Source: Paenibacillus etheri (GTDB taxonomy: Bacteria; Bacillota; Bacilli; Paenibacillales; Paenibacillaceae). Taken from it: DNA of 64,000 nt. The notes under the pieces are model-generated. The model was given only the letters and a program-made list of their open reading frames with translations, was not told the origin of the DNA and did no database searches. The translations under genes were made by a program, and so were the position numbers. The stretch covers positions 1-64,000 of the forward strand of contig NZ_LCZJ02000020.1 of NCBI RefSeq assembly GCF_001012825.1. Reading direction: 5' to 3'. Positions 33,180-41,248 of this stretch are shown piece by piece. How positions within the stretch are numbered: the first letter of the stretch is position 1; the number at the start of each line of letters is the position of its first letter.

Positions 33180-35383
33180 CAGGATGTTTCTCCTTTTGAA
33201 GAGTTCGCCTTAGAATCTGAAAGGACAGGGCCCTCCGGGAGTAAAATCACATTCCCACCAACATCCATAGGCACCTCTGAATCAGCTCCTGGTTCCATTT
33301 CCTGTGCGGGTCTTTGCTCTGTCTGAGCAACTTCTTCCTCATCACCCTCATATCTACTTTCAGGATTAATCTGTAGCGTGAAATAGAAATTGGAGCCCTC
33401 TCCTTCGCTACTTTCTACCGCAATGGCACCACCCATCAGCTCAACAAGCTTCTTGCAAATGGCCAGTCCTAACCCCGTCCCGGCATACTTACGATTAAAC
33501 GTGGAGTGCAGCTGGTAGAACGATTGAAACAACTGATGCTGCTTCTCTAAAGGAATACCTATCCCAGTGTCCCTTACATTAAATTTTAAAGTCGATTTCT
33601 TTGAAACCACGGACAATTTCTGCTCTACGTAAATACAGACATTACCTCGGTCAGTGAATTTAATCGCATTGCTGACCAGATTAACCAACACCTGACGTAA
33701 TCGTCCTGCATCTCCCATAATGAACGTAGGAACTCCTGGCGCCATGCTGTAAGACAGCTCAAGATTTTTTTCCAAAGCCTTAGCCATAAATAGATCCGTT
33801 ACACTGTCCAGTACCTCTCGAAGATGCACGGGCTCATGTATGATCATCATTTTTCCGGCCTCAATTTTACTGTAATCGAGAATTTCATTCAGAATATATA
33901 GAAGAGAACTACTGCTCTCCTTAATAATATTTGTGTACTCACGTTGCTCTTCATCCAGTTCCGTCTCTGCAAGCAGATCAGTCATCCCCACTATGCCGTT
34001 CATAGGCGTGCGTATTTCATGGCTCATAATGGCTAGAAACTCTGATTTAGCCTGGTCCGCTTTTTCCGCAGATTCCTTGGCCCGAATGATCTCCTTCTCA
34101 TCTGTAATATCCCTGAACACGACAACAACACCCTTAGGTTCGCCTTTATCAAAAAGAGGGGTTACCTGGTACTCTGCAAGAAAGCTTGTACCATCTTTAC
34201 GCCATAAAACTGCATCCTTGCTCTGGTAAGACCCCCCTGACCTAATGGCCTTGATAAGTGGAGACTCCTCAGGCCGGTAATGAATCCCATCAAGCGCTGT
34301 CTGCTGAATATGATCCAGATAGGAATGCCCCATGATCTCATCATGTTCATAGCCGAGCATATGCAAACCTGCAGGGTTGATGAAGGTCACCTTCTCCTCC
34401 ATATCGAGCCCAAAAATACCCTCCGATACAGCATTTAATATAAGGGTGTACTCATTGCTTAGCTTCTCAATTTGTTCTGTATATCTTATACGTTCCGTAA
34501 TGTCACGAGAAATACCATATACTCCAACCACTTGATCGTCTACAATGATCGGAATATTAGTGGTATTAATCTCTACAAAATGCCCGTCTTTATGAATAAG
34601 TGTCAGATCATAGCTTTGGGGATATCCCTTAGCGGCTAAGTTAAAATGATACAGCGTCTTCTCCATATCCTTCTCATGCACAACGGGACCAAAGTACATT
34701 CCGATCAGTTCTTCCAGCGAATATCCGGTCAGCTTCTCCAGATTCGCATTGGCTGTTAAATAATCCCCTTGCAAATTCATTGAGTACACAGCAGACGGAT
34801 TATATTCAAATAAGGATTTATAGCGCTGTTCATTCTCCTGAAGTTTGAATTCGAACTGTTTACGCTCTTCAACAGCATGACGCGAGATTAAATCCAGCGA
34901 GTTCTCGGATATCAATCTATAATTACGTTCACTTTGAAAAATCTGTTCCTCTAGCTCTCGATGATCTGCGATTTGTTGATCTGCAATCTTTCGGTCCGTA
35001 ATATCTTCGGCGTACACAATAATATACGAAGGGGCTTGTCCTGCTGCTCCAAATCCTGAGAACGTCAGAGAAAGCCATACCGGGTGAGCCACTTTGTTAA
35101 GAAAGCACTCTTCCTTCTTCCAGCTTCCTGTTGGGGAATTCTGAAGCTCGTCTATCACCAATCTATAGGAGAGCTCTTTCGAAGACAACTGTCTATTTCC
35201 CATTTCTGCAAAAATAGCCCCAGCAAGAAACTCGGCTTCCGTAAAGCCAAGTAGATTGTAAAAAGCCGGATTAACCTTTAGCCAGCTGCCATTACCATCA
35301 TTTAAAGATAGTACGGCCATTCCCTCTGGGGACCTCATAAATGCATGTTCTAACATCATGCTATATTCTACCGAGTTATCCAT
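33179..35383 (-). CDS. Multi-PAS sensor histidine kinase
   Basis: This 734-residue soluble kinase has PAS domains at about 10-130, 185-300 and 310-430. HisKA has phospho-acceptor His455 in [12 protein letters not shown], and the HATPase has DTGIGIP and [15 protein letters not shown]. Residues 151-170 ([20 protein letters not shown]) are the start of a further PAS that is cut short, suggesting an internal deletion. The end is an acidic 50-residue tail without a receiver domain, although the kinase core is of the hybrid type. The response regulator is not adjacent. It is coupled to a C39-like peptidase gene. Confidence 0.9.
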   Translation of the reverse strand: MDNSVEYSMMLEHAFMRSPEGMAVLSLNDGNGSWLKVNPAFYNLLGFTEAEFLAGAIFAEMGNRQLSSKELSYRLVIDELQNSPTGSWKKEECFLNKVAHPVWLSLTFSGFGAAGQAPSYIIVYAEDITDRKIADQQIADHRELEEQIFQSERNYRLISENSLDLISRHAVEERKQFEFKLQENEQRYKSLFEYNPSAVYSMNLQGDYLTANANLEKLTGYSLEELIGMYFGPVVHEKDMEKTLYHFNLAAKGYPQSYDLTLIHKDGHFVEINTTNIPIIVDDQVVGVYGISRDITERIRYTEQIEKLSNEYTLILNAVSEGIFGLDMEEKVTFINPAGLHMLGYEHDEIMGHSYLDHIQQTALDGIHYRPEESPLIKAIRSGGSYQSKDAVLWRKDGTSFLAEYQVTPLFDKGEPKGVVVVFRDITDEKEIIRAKESAEKADQAKSEFLAIMSHEIRTPMNGIVGMTDLLAETELDEEQREYTNIIKESSSSLLYILNEILDYSKIEAGKMMIIHEPVHLREVLDSVTDLFMAKALEKNLELSYSMAPGVPTFIMGDAGRLRQVLVNLVSNAIKFTDRGNVCIYVEQKLSVVSKKSTLKFNVRDTGIGIPLEKQHQLFQSFYQLHSTFNRKYAGTGLGLAICKKLVELMGGAIAVESSEGEGSNFYFTLQINPESRYEGDEEEVAQTEQRPAQEMEPGADSEVPMDVGGNVILLPEGPVLSDSKANSSKGETS

Positions 35384-35556
35384 CTAATCCAGACCTCCTC
35401 TGTTGCGAACGTTGCACCACTCAATACCCTTCATAGTTCAGTATACGATAAGAGAAGTGAGTAATGAAATGTCCTAGTATCATTCTGAATAGGGAATAGT
35501 TTAATTTTAAATATTGACTGGATGCTCAGAGACAAACTATTATTAAACATAAGTAG
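35384..35556. other. Intergenic part between divergent genes
   Basis: This is the 5' region of the PAS kinase gene (minus strand), before dispersed repeat copy 4. It is AT-rich. I saw no convincing promoter pair, RNA or small ORF in it. Confidence 0.3.
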
Positions 35557-35653
35557 AAACGCCTTCGGCGTCCTCTCAGGGACGATGATCGTTTTCTGCG
35601 AAAAATATAAGACATAAAGTATAGATGTAAAACTTATACTTTATTATATTTTA
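35557..35653 (+). repeat. Dispersed structured repeat, copy 4
   Basis: It starts AAACGCCTTCGGCGTCC like the others. The central palindrome is changed (CCTCTCAGGGAC) and the closing arm is GATCGTTTTC. The second half is complete: ATAAGACATAAAGTAT pairs with ATACTTTATTATATT. It lies between two divergent genes and is followed 30 bp later by a lone intrinsic terminator on the same strand. Confidence 0.8.
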
Positions 35654-35683
35654 ATAATATCGTTCGTGACCTATTACGCTGGA

Positions 35684-35731
35684 AGCACCCGTAATAAAGG
35701 CTTTTGCCTTTGCTACGGGTGCTTTTTTTTT
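35684..35731 (+). terminator. Lone intrinsic terminator upstream of the 35767 gene
   Basis: AGCACCCGTA pairs with TACGGGTGCT, with an inner AAAGGC/GCCTTT stem, followed by nine T. No plus-strand gene lies upstream of it: the neighbour on that side is on the other strand. It therefore ends either a noncoding RNA from the repeat region or acts as an attenuator for the gene that starts 36 bp later. Confidence 0.85.
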
Positions 35732-35766
35732 GTTGTCATTAGGTTACGACAATAGGAGGAGAACAA

Positions 35767-36582
35767 ATGAAAGTATTTAAGTCCATGCCCTTACTACTGT
35801 TGACGGTCCTGCTACTGCTAAGCACATCATCAGGAGCTTTTGCTGCATCTATAACAGAATTAACCCCTTCTATTAAAGCGGCTTTTGATCTGACGTCCGC
35901 GACGGCAGAAGGTCCTGCCAGGGTTAAGCTGACTTCTTTGTACAATGATTTATCCACCTTAAAGCTGCAGTATGATCAGCGCGAGGAGCAGATCCGAATC
36001 CTTCACTACAATAATGAGCAGTCGCTAATTGTGGTCCGTCAACAAATTAAAGGGATTGATCTTGAAGCAGTGACCCGATTGGAAGCCTCCGTTAAGAGCT
36101 GCAAGCAGCGCTATCAGCCTTTATTCGACCAGTATAGTGCACTTAACAAACGAATTAGTATCGCTAAGTCTCTTAAGAATAAGACTTTAAATACCGTACT
36201 GCGCGCCCAAGGTGATGCTATGAAAATCTTGGTTCAGTTGGCACGGCAAGAGATCAGCGACAAACAAAATCAGCTGAGCGCCACGAAAAAGACACGTATC
36301 CAAAAGATAGCCGAAGCTCGTAAAACCTTATCTGGCATTGAAAGTCCTCAAATCACGATCAAATCTAACAAGAGCGTAATCACCTCGTTAAACAAACGTG
36401 CCTCAGCAGATTGGACTGACTTTAAAGCAGCAATTCGCAAACAAAATCTTACACTAACCACCCAGTCCCTATCTTCACTGGTCTCTGGTTATCGTCAAAT
36501 CGCAACCCACAAACAAAAAATAATTGAGCTCGAACAAACGGTTTCCCTTGTTATAGCGAATACGAAGAAACAAATCAGCTAG
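35767..36582 (+). CDS. Secreted coiled-coil protein of unknown function
   Basis: This 271-residue protein has a clear signal peptide (MKVFKSMPLLLLTVLLLL, cleavage near GAFAA at about 27). The mature part is almost entirely helical, with long charged coiled-coil stretches (about 45-130 and 150-200) and a single Cys at about residue 111. No catalytic motif or anchor is seen. TAGGAGGAGAACAA gives a strong start. It converges with the YheC/D-type gene and overlaps it by 8 bp. The family is not recognised; many Bacilli export similar helical proteins to the cell surface. Confidence 0.8.
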   Translation: MKVFKSMPLLLLTVLLLLSTSSGAFAASITELTPSIKAAFDLTSATAEGPARVKLTSLYNDLSTLKLQYDQREEQIRILHYNNEQSLIVVRQQIKGIDLEAVTRLEASVKSCKQRYQPLFDQYSALNKRISIAKSLKNKTLNTVLRAQGDAMKILVQLARQEISDKQNQLSATKKTRIQKIAEARKTLSGIESPQITIKSNKSVITSLNKRASADWTDFKAAIRKQNLTLTTQSLSSLVSGYRQIATHKQKIIELEQTVSLVIANTKKQIS

Positions 36583-37348
36583 CGGACTTCTTCTTACTTG
36601 CTCTGCGGTAAGCCATCACTTTGCGGTACATGCTTTTATTAGGAAGATGTTTGAAAATATACGGATCCGGACTAGTATTCACTTCAATAATCCAAGGTGT
36701 CATGTGATTATCTAAACCTACATCTACACCGATCTGTTTAAAGCCAGGATATTTCTTATGATAGAAACGTCCGGTATCCTCACCTAGCTTTCTCAATATC
36801 TTAAGCATCTGGGCTTGCTGAGCATCGTTCAAATGAGGCGACAGTAGTTTCTCCATAGACATTAGCGTACCACCGTTATGATAATTGGTAACAATCTTGC
36901 CTTTCTCAGCTACTCGGCCGATCAATCCGGTCGTTTCCCATTTGCCACGCGGACTGAGCTGGACCATCACACGGATATCAAAGCGATGCTTTCCGTGCTT
37001 CAGCAAAACGATCCCTCTCTGAATCAAGTAACTACGTCCGCGTGTCGCTTTCTTAAGGGATGAATAAAAGGTGTCATAGGCTCCAAAGGTCTTAATCTTT
37101 GTTCCACTTTGGTATTTGTATTCTGTTCCATGAAAATCCTTACTCTGTTCAACCTTCATCACACCATTACCATAGGTGCCATGTTCCGGTTTAACGTAAA
37201 TCATCCCATATTTCAAGAGCATCGTCTTTAAGTTTGCTTTACTAAACTTCACCGTTTCTGGAATGAGCGGTGAAATCTCTGAACTTTGCATGAGCACCTT
37301 GGTTTTAATCCATTTGCTGGTCAACGCCGACTTTAACTTCGTTCCCAA
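36575..37348 (-). CDS. YheC/YheD-family ATP-grasp-like protein
   Basis: This 257-residue protein is of the YheC/D family, linked in Bacillus to the spore coat. An ATP-grasp-like fold is suggested by VKPEHGTYGNGVMKV, YLIQRGI, HRFDIRVMVQ, GRVAEKGKIVTNYHNGG and the metal-site-like WIIEVNTSPDP. The family usually has longer N-terminal regions; this short version begins MGTKLKSALTSKWIKTK and ends in a Lys/Ser-rich tail. The reaction is unknown. It lies next to a glycosyltransferase gene and a secreted helical protein gene, possibly a small envelope or spore-surface set. Confidence 0.85.
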   Translation of the reverse strand: MGTKLKSALTSKWIKTKVLMQSSEISPLIPETVKFSKANLKTMLLKYGMIYVKPEHGTYGNGVMKVEQSKDFHGTEYKYQSGTKIKTFGAYDTFYSSLKKATRGRSYLIQRGIVLLKHGKHRFDIRVMVQLSPRGKWETTGLIGRVAEKGKIVTNYHNGGTLMSMEKLLSPHLNDAQQAQMLKILRKLGEDTGRFYHKKYPGFKQIGVDVGLDNHMTPWIIEVNTSPDPYIFKHLPNKSMYRKVMAYRRASKKKSAS

Positions 37349-37530
37349 TTGCCCTCTCCCCTGTCACTCAAATAATAATCACAGCCTTGCCTAGCCTTAG
37401 TATTTTATGCTTCAACTATTTGAATGGCATGGGTTGAACGCCCTCTCCGCTTTCAGATGTATCTCCAGATACTTAAGCTGCATATGGTGGGAAGAGGATA
37501 ACCATTAGCGGATCAGAGGAGGCATGAACC

Positions 37531-38634
37531 ATGCATATTTGTATTATTGCGCCGGAACGTCTCCCGGTTCCGGGAGACGGTTCAGTAGAAATCTGCATTT
37601 GGGCCATTGCCAGAAGGCTGGCTGAGAAACATAAGGTTACCATTGTGAGCCGAAGAGCACCGGGACTGCCCGATGCCTCAATATTGGAGCAGGTCAGAAT
37701 CATTCGTTTGCCCGCAAGTACTCCCGTCCATTATCGTACTTCGGTATTAGACTACGTTCAGAATGAGTCATTTGATATCGTTCAGATCGATAATCGCCCC
37801 CATCTTATGTCTGCTGTAAAGAAACGGTTCCCTCATCTTCCGGTACTTCTATTTCTGCATTCTCTTACATTCACACCGGACACAGATAAGACTGCTAGGG
37901 CTTTGGCAAGAGCAGATCTGATTATTGCGAACAGCCATTCTCTACAACGAAGACTGACCCATCGCTTCCCTCAATTAAACAATGAAATCCGTATCGTCCT
38001 GCTCGGAGCAGATCTTGATCGATTCACTCCTGTAACGACACAGGAAAAATACCATCTTCGCAGATTTTACAGACTTCCGATGGCCTATACCGTCTTATTC
38101 GTCGGTCGAGTCATCCCCCGCAAAGGGGTACCCGTCTTGATACGTGCTATGTACCATGTAAATAAACACCTTCCTGCTCATCTTGTAATTGCAGGCAAAG
38201 GAAGCCCCTCGTATTTGCGACAGCTGAAGCTGCTTGCACGGCGACTAGGCGTATCCGTCTCCTTCCTTGGGAATGTAGCTCATGAAGATATTCATACCCT
38301 TTATCAAGCAGCCGACTGCTTTGTATGTCCCTCCCAGAATCATGAATCCTTTGGACTTGTCAATGTAGAGGCCATGGCCTCGGGACTGCCCGTCATCGCT
38401 TCTAGCAATGGCGGTATCCGCGAAATTATCTACTCCGGCCATAACGGATATCTGGTGGAAAGATATCGCGAAGCCTTGCCCTTTGCTAGAAATTTGCTGC
38501 GGCTAGGCCGGAATCCGGATTTGGCAGCAACCATCGGGAAACATGGAAGAGCGGATGCGCTTGAGGTCTTCAATTGGCAACGTACGGCAACTGATTTAGA
38601 GCGGCTTTACCAAGCTGCCTTAGTACAACAATAG
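37531..38634 (+). CDS. GT4-family glycosyltransferase
   Basis: This 367-residue GT-B enzyme transfers a sugar from a nucleotide donor. The N-terminal acceptor half opens MHICIIAPERLPVPGDGSVE. The donor half carries LFVGRVIPRKGVPVLIRAM, IAGKGS and the C-terminal E-x7-E motif within HESFGLVNVEAMASGLPVIA. It is similar in form to CotSA-type spore-coat glycosyltransferases, but no coat gene is adjacent. AGAGGAGGCATGAACC precedes the ATG. Donor and acceptor are unknown. Confidence 0.9.
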   Translation: MHICIIAPERLPVPGDGSVEICIWAIARRLAEKHKVTIVSRRAPGLPDASILEQVRIIRLPASTPVHYRTSVLDYVQNESFDIVQIDNRPHLMSAVKKRFPHLPVLLFLHSLTFTPDTDKTARALARADLIIANSHSLQRRLTHRFPQLNNEIRIVLLGADLDRFTPVTTQEKYHLRRFYRLPMAYTVLFVGRVIPRKGVPVLIRAMYHVNKHLPAHLVIAGKGSPSYLRQLKLLARRLGVSVSFLGNVAHEDIHTLYQAADCFVCPSQNHESFGLVNVEAMASGLPVIASSNGGIREIIYSGHNGYLVERYREALPFARNLLRLGRNPDLAATIGKHGRADALEVFNWQRTATDLERLYQAALVQQ

Positions 38635-38648
38635 ATCCCTACAAGCAT

Positions 38649-38742
38649 AAACGTCTTCGGCGTCCTTATAAGGACGATGAGCGTTTAAGCGAGAAATACA
38701 AGACATAAAGTACGGTGTGAAACTTATACTTTCTTATATTTT
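38649..38742 (+). repeat. Dispersed structured repeat, copy 5 (complete)
   Basis: Arms AAACGT...GCGTTT enclose hairpin CGTCTTCGGCG and the perfect palindrome GTCCTTATAAGGAC. The second half is ACAAGACATAAAGTAC...GAAACTTATACTTTCTTATATTT. It starts 15 bp after the glycosyltransferase stop, between convergent genes, and runs straight into a bidirectional terminator. Confidence 0.8.
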
Positions 38743-38743
38743 T

Positions 38744-38792
38744 AAATCAAAGAAGTCCGCCTCCAATCACTGGAGACGGACTTCTTTGATTT
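38744..38792. terminator. Bidirectional terminator hairpin
   Basis: AAATCAAAGAAGTCCGCCTCC and its near-exact complement form a stem of about 21 bp with loop AATCAC. T-rich stretches lie on both sides. It serves the glycosyltransferase gene and the opposing DUF445 gene, whose stop lies at its edge. Confidence 0.75.
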
Positions 38793-40032
38793 AAATAAAT
38801 TGAACAACCGTAAGTACAAGCCCGACAACAAAACCGCATAAGGCACCGTTCACACGAATCCATTGAAGATCTTTACCTACTTTATCCTCCAGCATATTCA
38901 CTAGACTAGCATCGTCCATGCTATCCAGATTCTCTTTCACCAAAAGACCGATTCGGAAGTGGTTGGCCTCTACAAATGTAATTAATGAAGCGCGAATCCG
39001 CTCCTCCCAGCTGCCGATCCACTCTTGTTCCTTGCTAATACGGCGCACAAGCAGGGCGTATAGTGCAAACAGCTTGCGTCCGCCAGCTGCCCGGTCCTCT
39101 TCCAATAAGGAGAGTGCCTTGCTGCGTACGTTCTCCAATTGAGTATGCAGAAAAGCGGTTGCTGCTTCTCCCTCAAGCTCATTGCGTGCCCATTCTTTTA
39201 CAGAAGCCATTCTAGCCTCATCATTAACAATCTGGAACAGCGCCACCCGAATTTCCCGGATAATCTCTTCACGATAAGGGCTATCCTCTTCACGAAAATC
39301 GCGAATACCGGACTGTAGCATGCCTTGCAGCATCTCACCAAGCATATCTGCATCCATAAATCCAACGAAAGCCTGAAAAGCCATCCCCTTAAGTCCACCG
39401 AGCTTCACTTCAGCCAGCTTCTCACTGGCGATCTTACCCAGCATAGCTTTCGTCTCAGGACGACCGCTCCAGTTAGATACCCCTTCCAGTGCATAATCCA
39501 GAGCAGCTACATCTTTTCCATCGTTCATTAATTTAGTGACAATCTTATCAGCTGCAACCCCAAGCTCCGCTTCACGAATATAGTCGGAAGCTGCCTTTTG
39601 AAGAAAAGGCACAGCTTTCTCTACCGGAAGACGTGACACGAATTCGCTAAGCTGCTCTAGGATCTGGGCTCTCACCTTCTTCTTGCTAAAGAACTTCGTC
39701 AGCAGCTTGGAACCCATAGACATAATGCCAAACTTGCGCAGCTTGTTCTCAATACTCTCTTTGTTCAGCAGCTCAGTCTCCATAGCGGTAATTAACGACT
39801 GGATAATCTTATCCCGATTCTTGAGCAGCAGTGAGGTATGTGGAATACGCAGCCCCAGCGGATGGCGGAATAACGCGGTTACAGCGAACCAGTCGGCAAT
39901 CCCCCCAACCAACCCGGCCTCAAAGCCGCCTCTTAGTAGAATCACGGCGAGATTTTCAGGTAGAAATAGTGTAATCAGAAACCCACATGCCATAAAAGCT
40001 AGTGACATGGTGGCCAAGTTTTTGGATCTCAC
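38791..40032 (-). CDS. DUF445-family membrane protein (YheB-like)
   Basis: This 413-residue protein has membrane segments at both ends (about 8-40 and 393-413) and a long helical middle. The family opening GGFEAGLVGGIADWFAVTALFRHPLGLRIPHT is clear. The domain was named without a function; some members affect spore or envelope traits in Bacilli. It is a single gene, running toward the glycosyltransferase gene with a shared terminator. Confidence 0.9.
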   Translation of the reverse strand: MRSKNLATMSLAFMACGFLITLFLPENLAVILLRGGFEAGLVGGIADWFAVTALFRHPLGLRIPHTSLLLKNRDKIIQSLITAMETELLNKESIENKLRKFGIMSMGSKLLTKFFSKKKVRAQILEQLSEFVSRLPVEKAVPFLQKAASDYIREAELGVAADKIVTKLMNDGKDVAALDYALEGVSNWSGRPETKAMLGKIASEKLAEVKLGGLKGMAFQAFVGFMDADMLGEMLQGMLQSGIRDFREEDSPYREEIIREIRVALFQIVNDEARMASVKEWARNELEGEAATAFLHTQLENVRSKALSLLEEDRAAGGRKLFALYALLVRRISKEQEWIGSWEERIRASLITFVEANHFRIGLLVKENLDSMDDASLVNMLEDKVGKDLQWIRVNGALCGFVVGLVLTVVQFI

Positions 40033-40305
40033 GATTAGTCCCCCTTACATACACAGCTGCCGATGTCCTTACGCAGGAAAAATACCGACGGATCACGTCC
40101 CACGAACATGAACTGACGATAGACTCGGCTAGTCGATTAGTTTAACAACTATTGTACCACGATTGAACTATTTTCTAAAAATATACGATTCGAATAGGAA
40201 TGAAAAGGTGTTTTTGGTTTTCAGAATATTAATGATAAGATACAAGTAACGTTCTCACTGGCCCGCGAAGGGGACAACTATGACTGGATAAGGAGATCAT
40301 ACAAC

Positions 40306-41169
40306 ATGCTGATTGCTTTAGATATGGATGGAACATTGCTGAATGAAGAAGGACAAATTAGCCCAAAGAACCGTGAGGCGATTATAAAGGCTCAGAATTT
40401 AGGCCACATCGTAATTATTGCTACGGGACGCTCTTTTATGGATGCGGAACGACAGCTGCGGCTAGCGGATCTGGAATGCCCTGTAGTCAGTCTGAATGGT
40501 GCAGTAGTCACACTGTCTGACCGCACGCTCGCAGCAAGTAAACCGCTGAATAAGGAAGACATCATTCCTGCGTTACGCTGGATGAATGAAATTCCGGATT
40601 TGTATTACGAGGTGTACACAGAGGACAACGTATATGTGGAACTAAACAAACGGGTAAGGTTAGAGAAATTATCTGCACTGAGTGAAGAAGAAGTACCCGA
40701 GGAAGTCAGCTGGCTGCTAAAAGCAATGATCGATCAGCAGTTTCAACAAGCGGCTGTAACTTACGTCGAAAGTATGGAAGAGATTTGGAGTAAAGAAGAA
40801 AACGTCATTTATAAAACGTTAGCTTTTTCTCTAAACCGGGAACTGCTCAAAGAGGCCTCCACCCGCTTCGCCGCGATCCCCGGCCTCATTATTACAGCCT
40901 CCCATGTTAATAATATCGAAATTAACGACGAGGACGCCAACAAAGGCTCCGGTGTAGCTATGCTCGCTGCCCACTATGGCATCTCTCTAACAGATGTAGC
41001 CGTAATGGGTGACAGCTATAATGATCAACCGATGTTCGAGATGGCCGGCTACCGGATTGCCATGGCTAACGCAGCACCGATTCTAAAAGAAATGGCTGAA
41101 TTTGTTACCGTCAGTAATGCGGAAGATGGGGTTGCGGCAGGACTTGAGCATCTCTTGGCTAAATTCTGA
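40306..41169 (+). CDS. Cof-type HAD phosphatase
   Basis: This 287-residue HAD phosphatase with a C2B cap has nucleophile ALDMDGTLL (Asp6 and Asp8) and motif II IATGRS. Motif III is a Lys within DANKGSGV, and motif IV is VMGDSYNDQPMFEMAG. It should hydrolyse sugar phosphates or related small phosphates; members are promiscuous. AAGGAGATCATACAAC precedes the ATG. It is a single gene that ends at a strong terminator. Confidence 0.9.
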   Translation: MLIALDMDGTLLNEEGQISPKNREAIIKAQNLGHIVIIATGRSFMDAERQLRLADLECPVVSLNGAVVTLSDRTLAASKPLNKEDIIPALRWMNEIPDLYYEVYTEDNVYVELNKRVRLEKLSALSEEEVPEEVSWLLKAMIDQQFQQAAVTYVESMEEIWSKEENVIYKTLAFSLNRELLKEASTRFAAIPGLIITASHVNNIEINDEDANKGSGVAMLAAHYGISLTDVAVMGDSYNDQPMFEMAGYRIAMANAAPILKEMAEFVTVSNAEDGVAAGLEHLLAKF

Positions 41170-41205
41170 ACCAACATGCCTGGCTTAAATCATAAACAGC
41201 TAAAT

Positions 41206-41247
41206 AACCTCTGACAGCATCCTGAGGATGGGTCAGAGGTTTTTTTT
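41206..41247. terminator. Bidirectional terminator
   Basis: AACCTCTGAC pairs with GTCAGAGGTT, followed by eight T on the plus strand. On the minus strand TTATTTAG follows. It closes the Cof-type gene and, from the other side, the oligosaccharide operon. Confidence 0.85.
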
Positions 41248-41248
41248 A

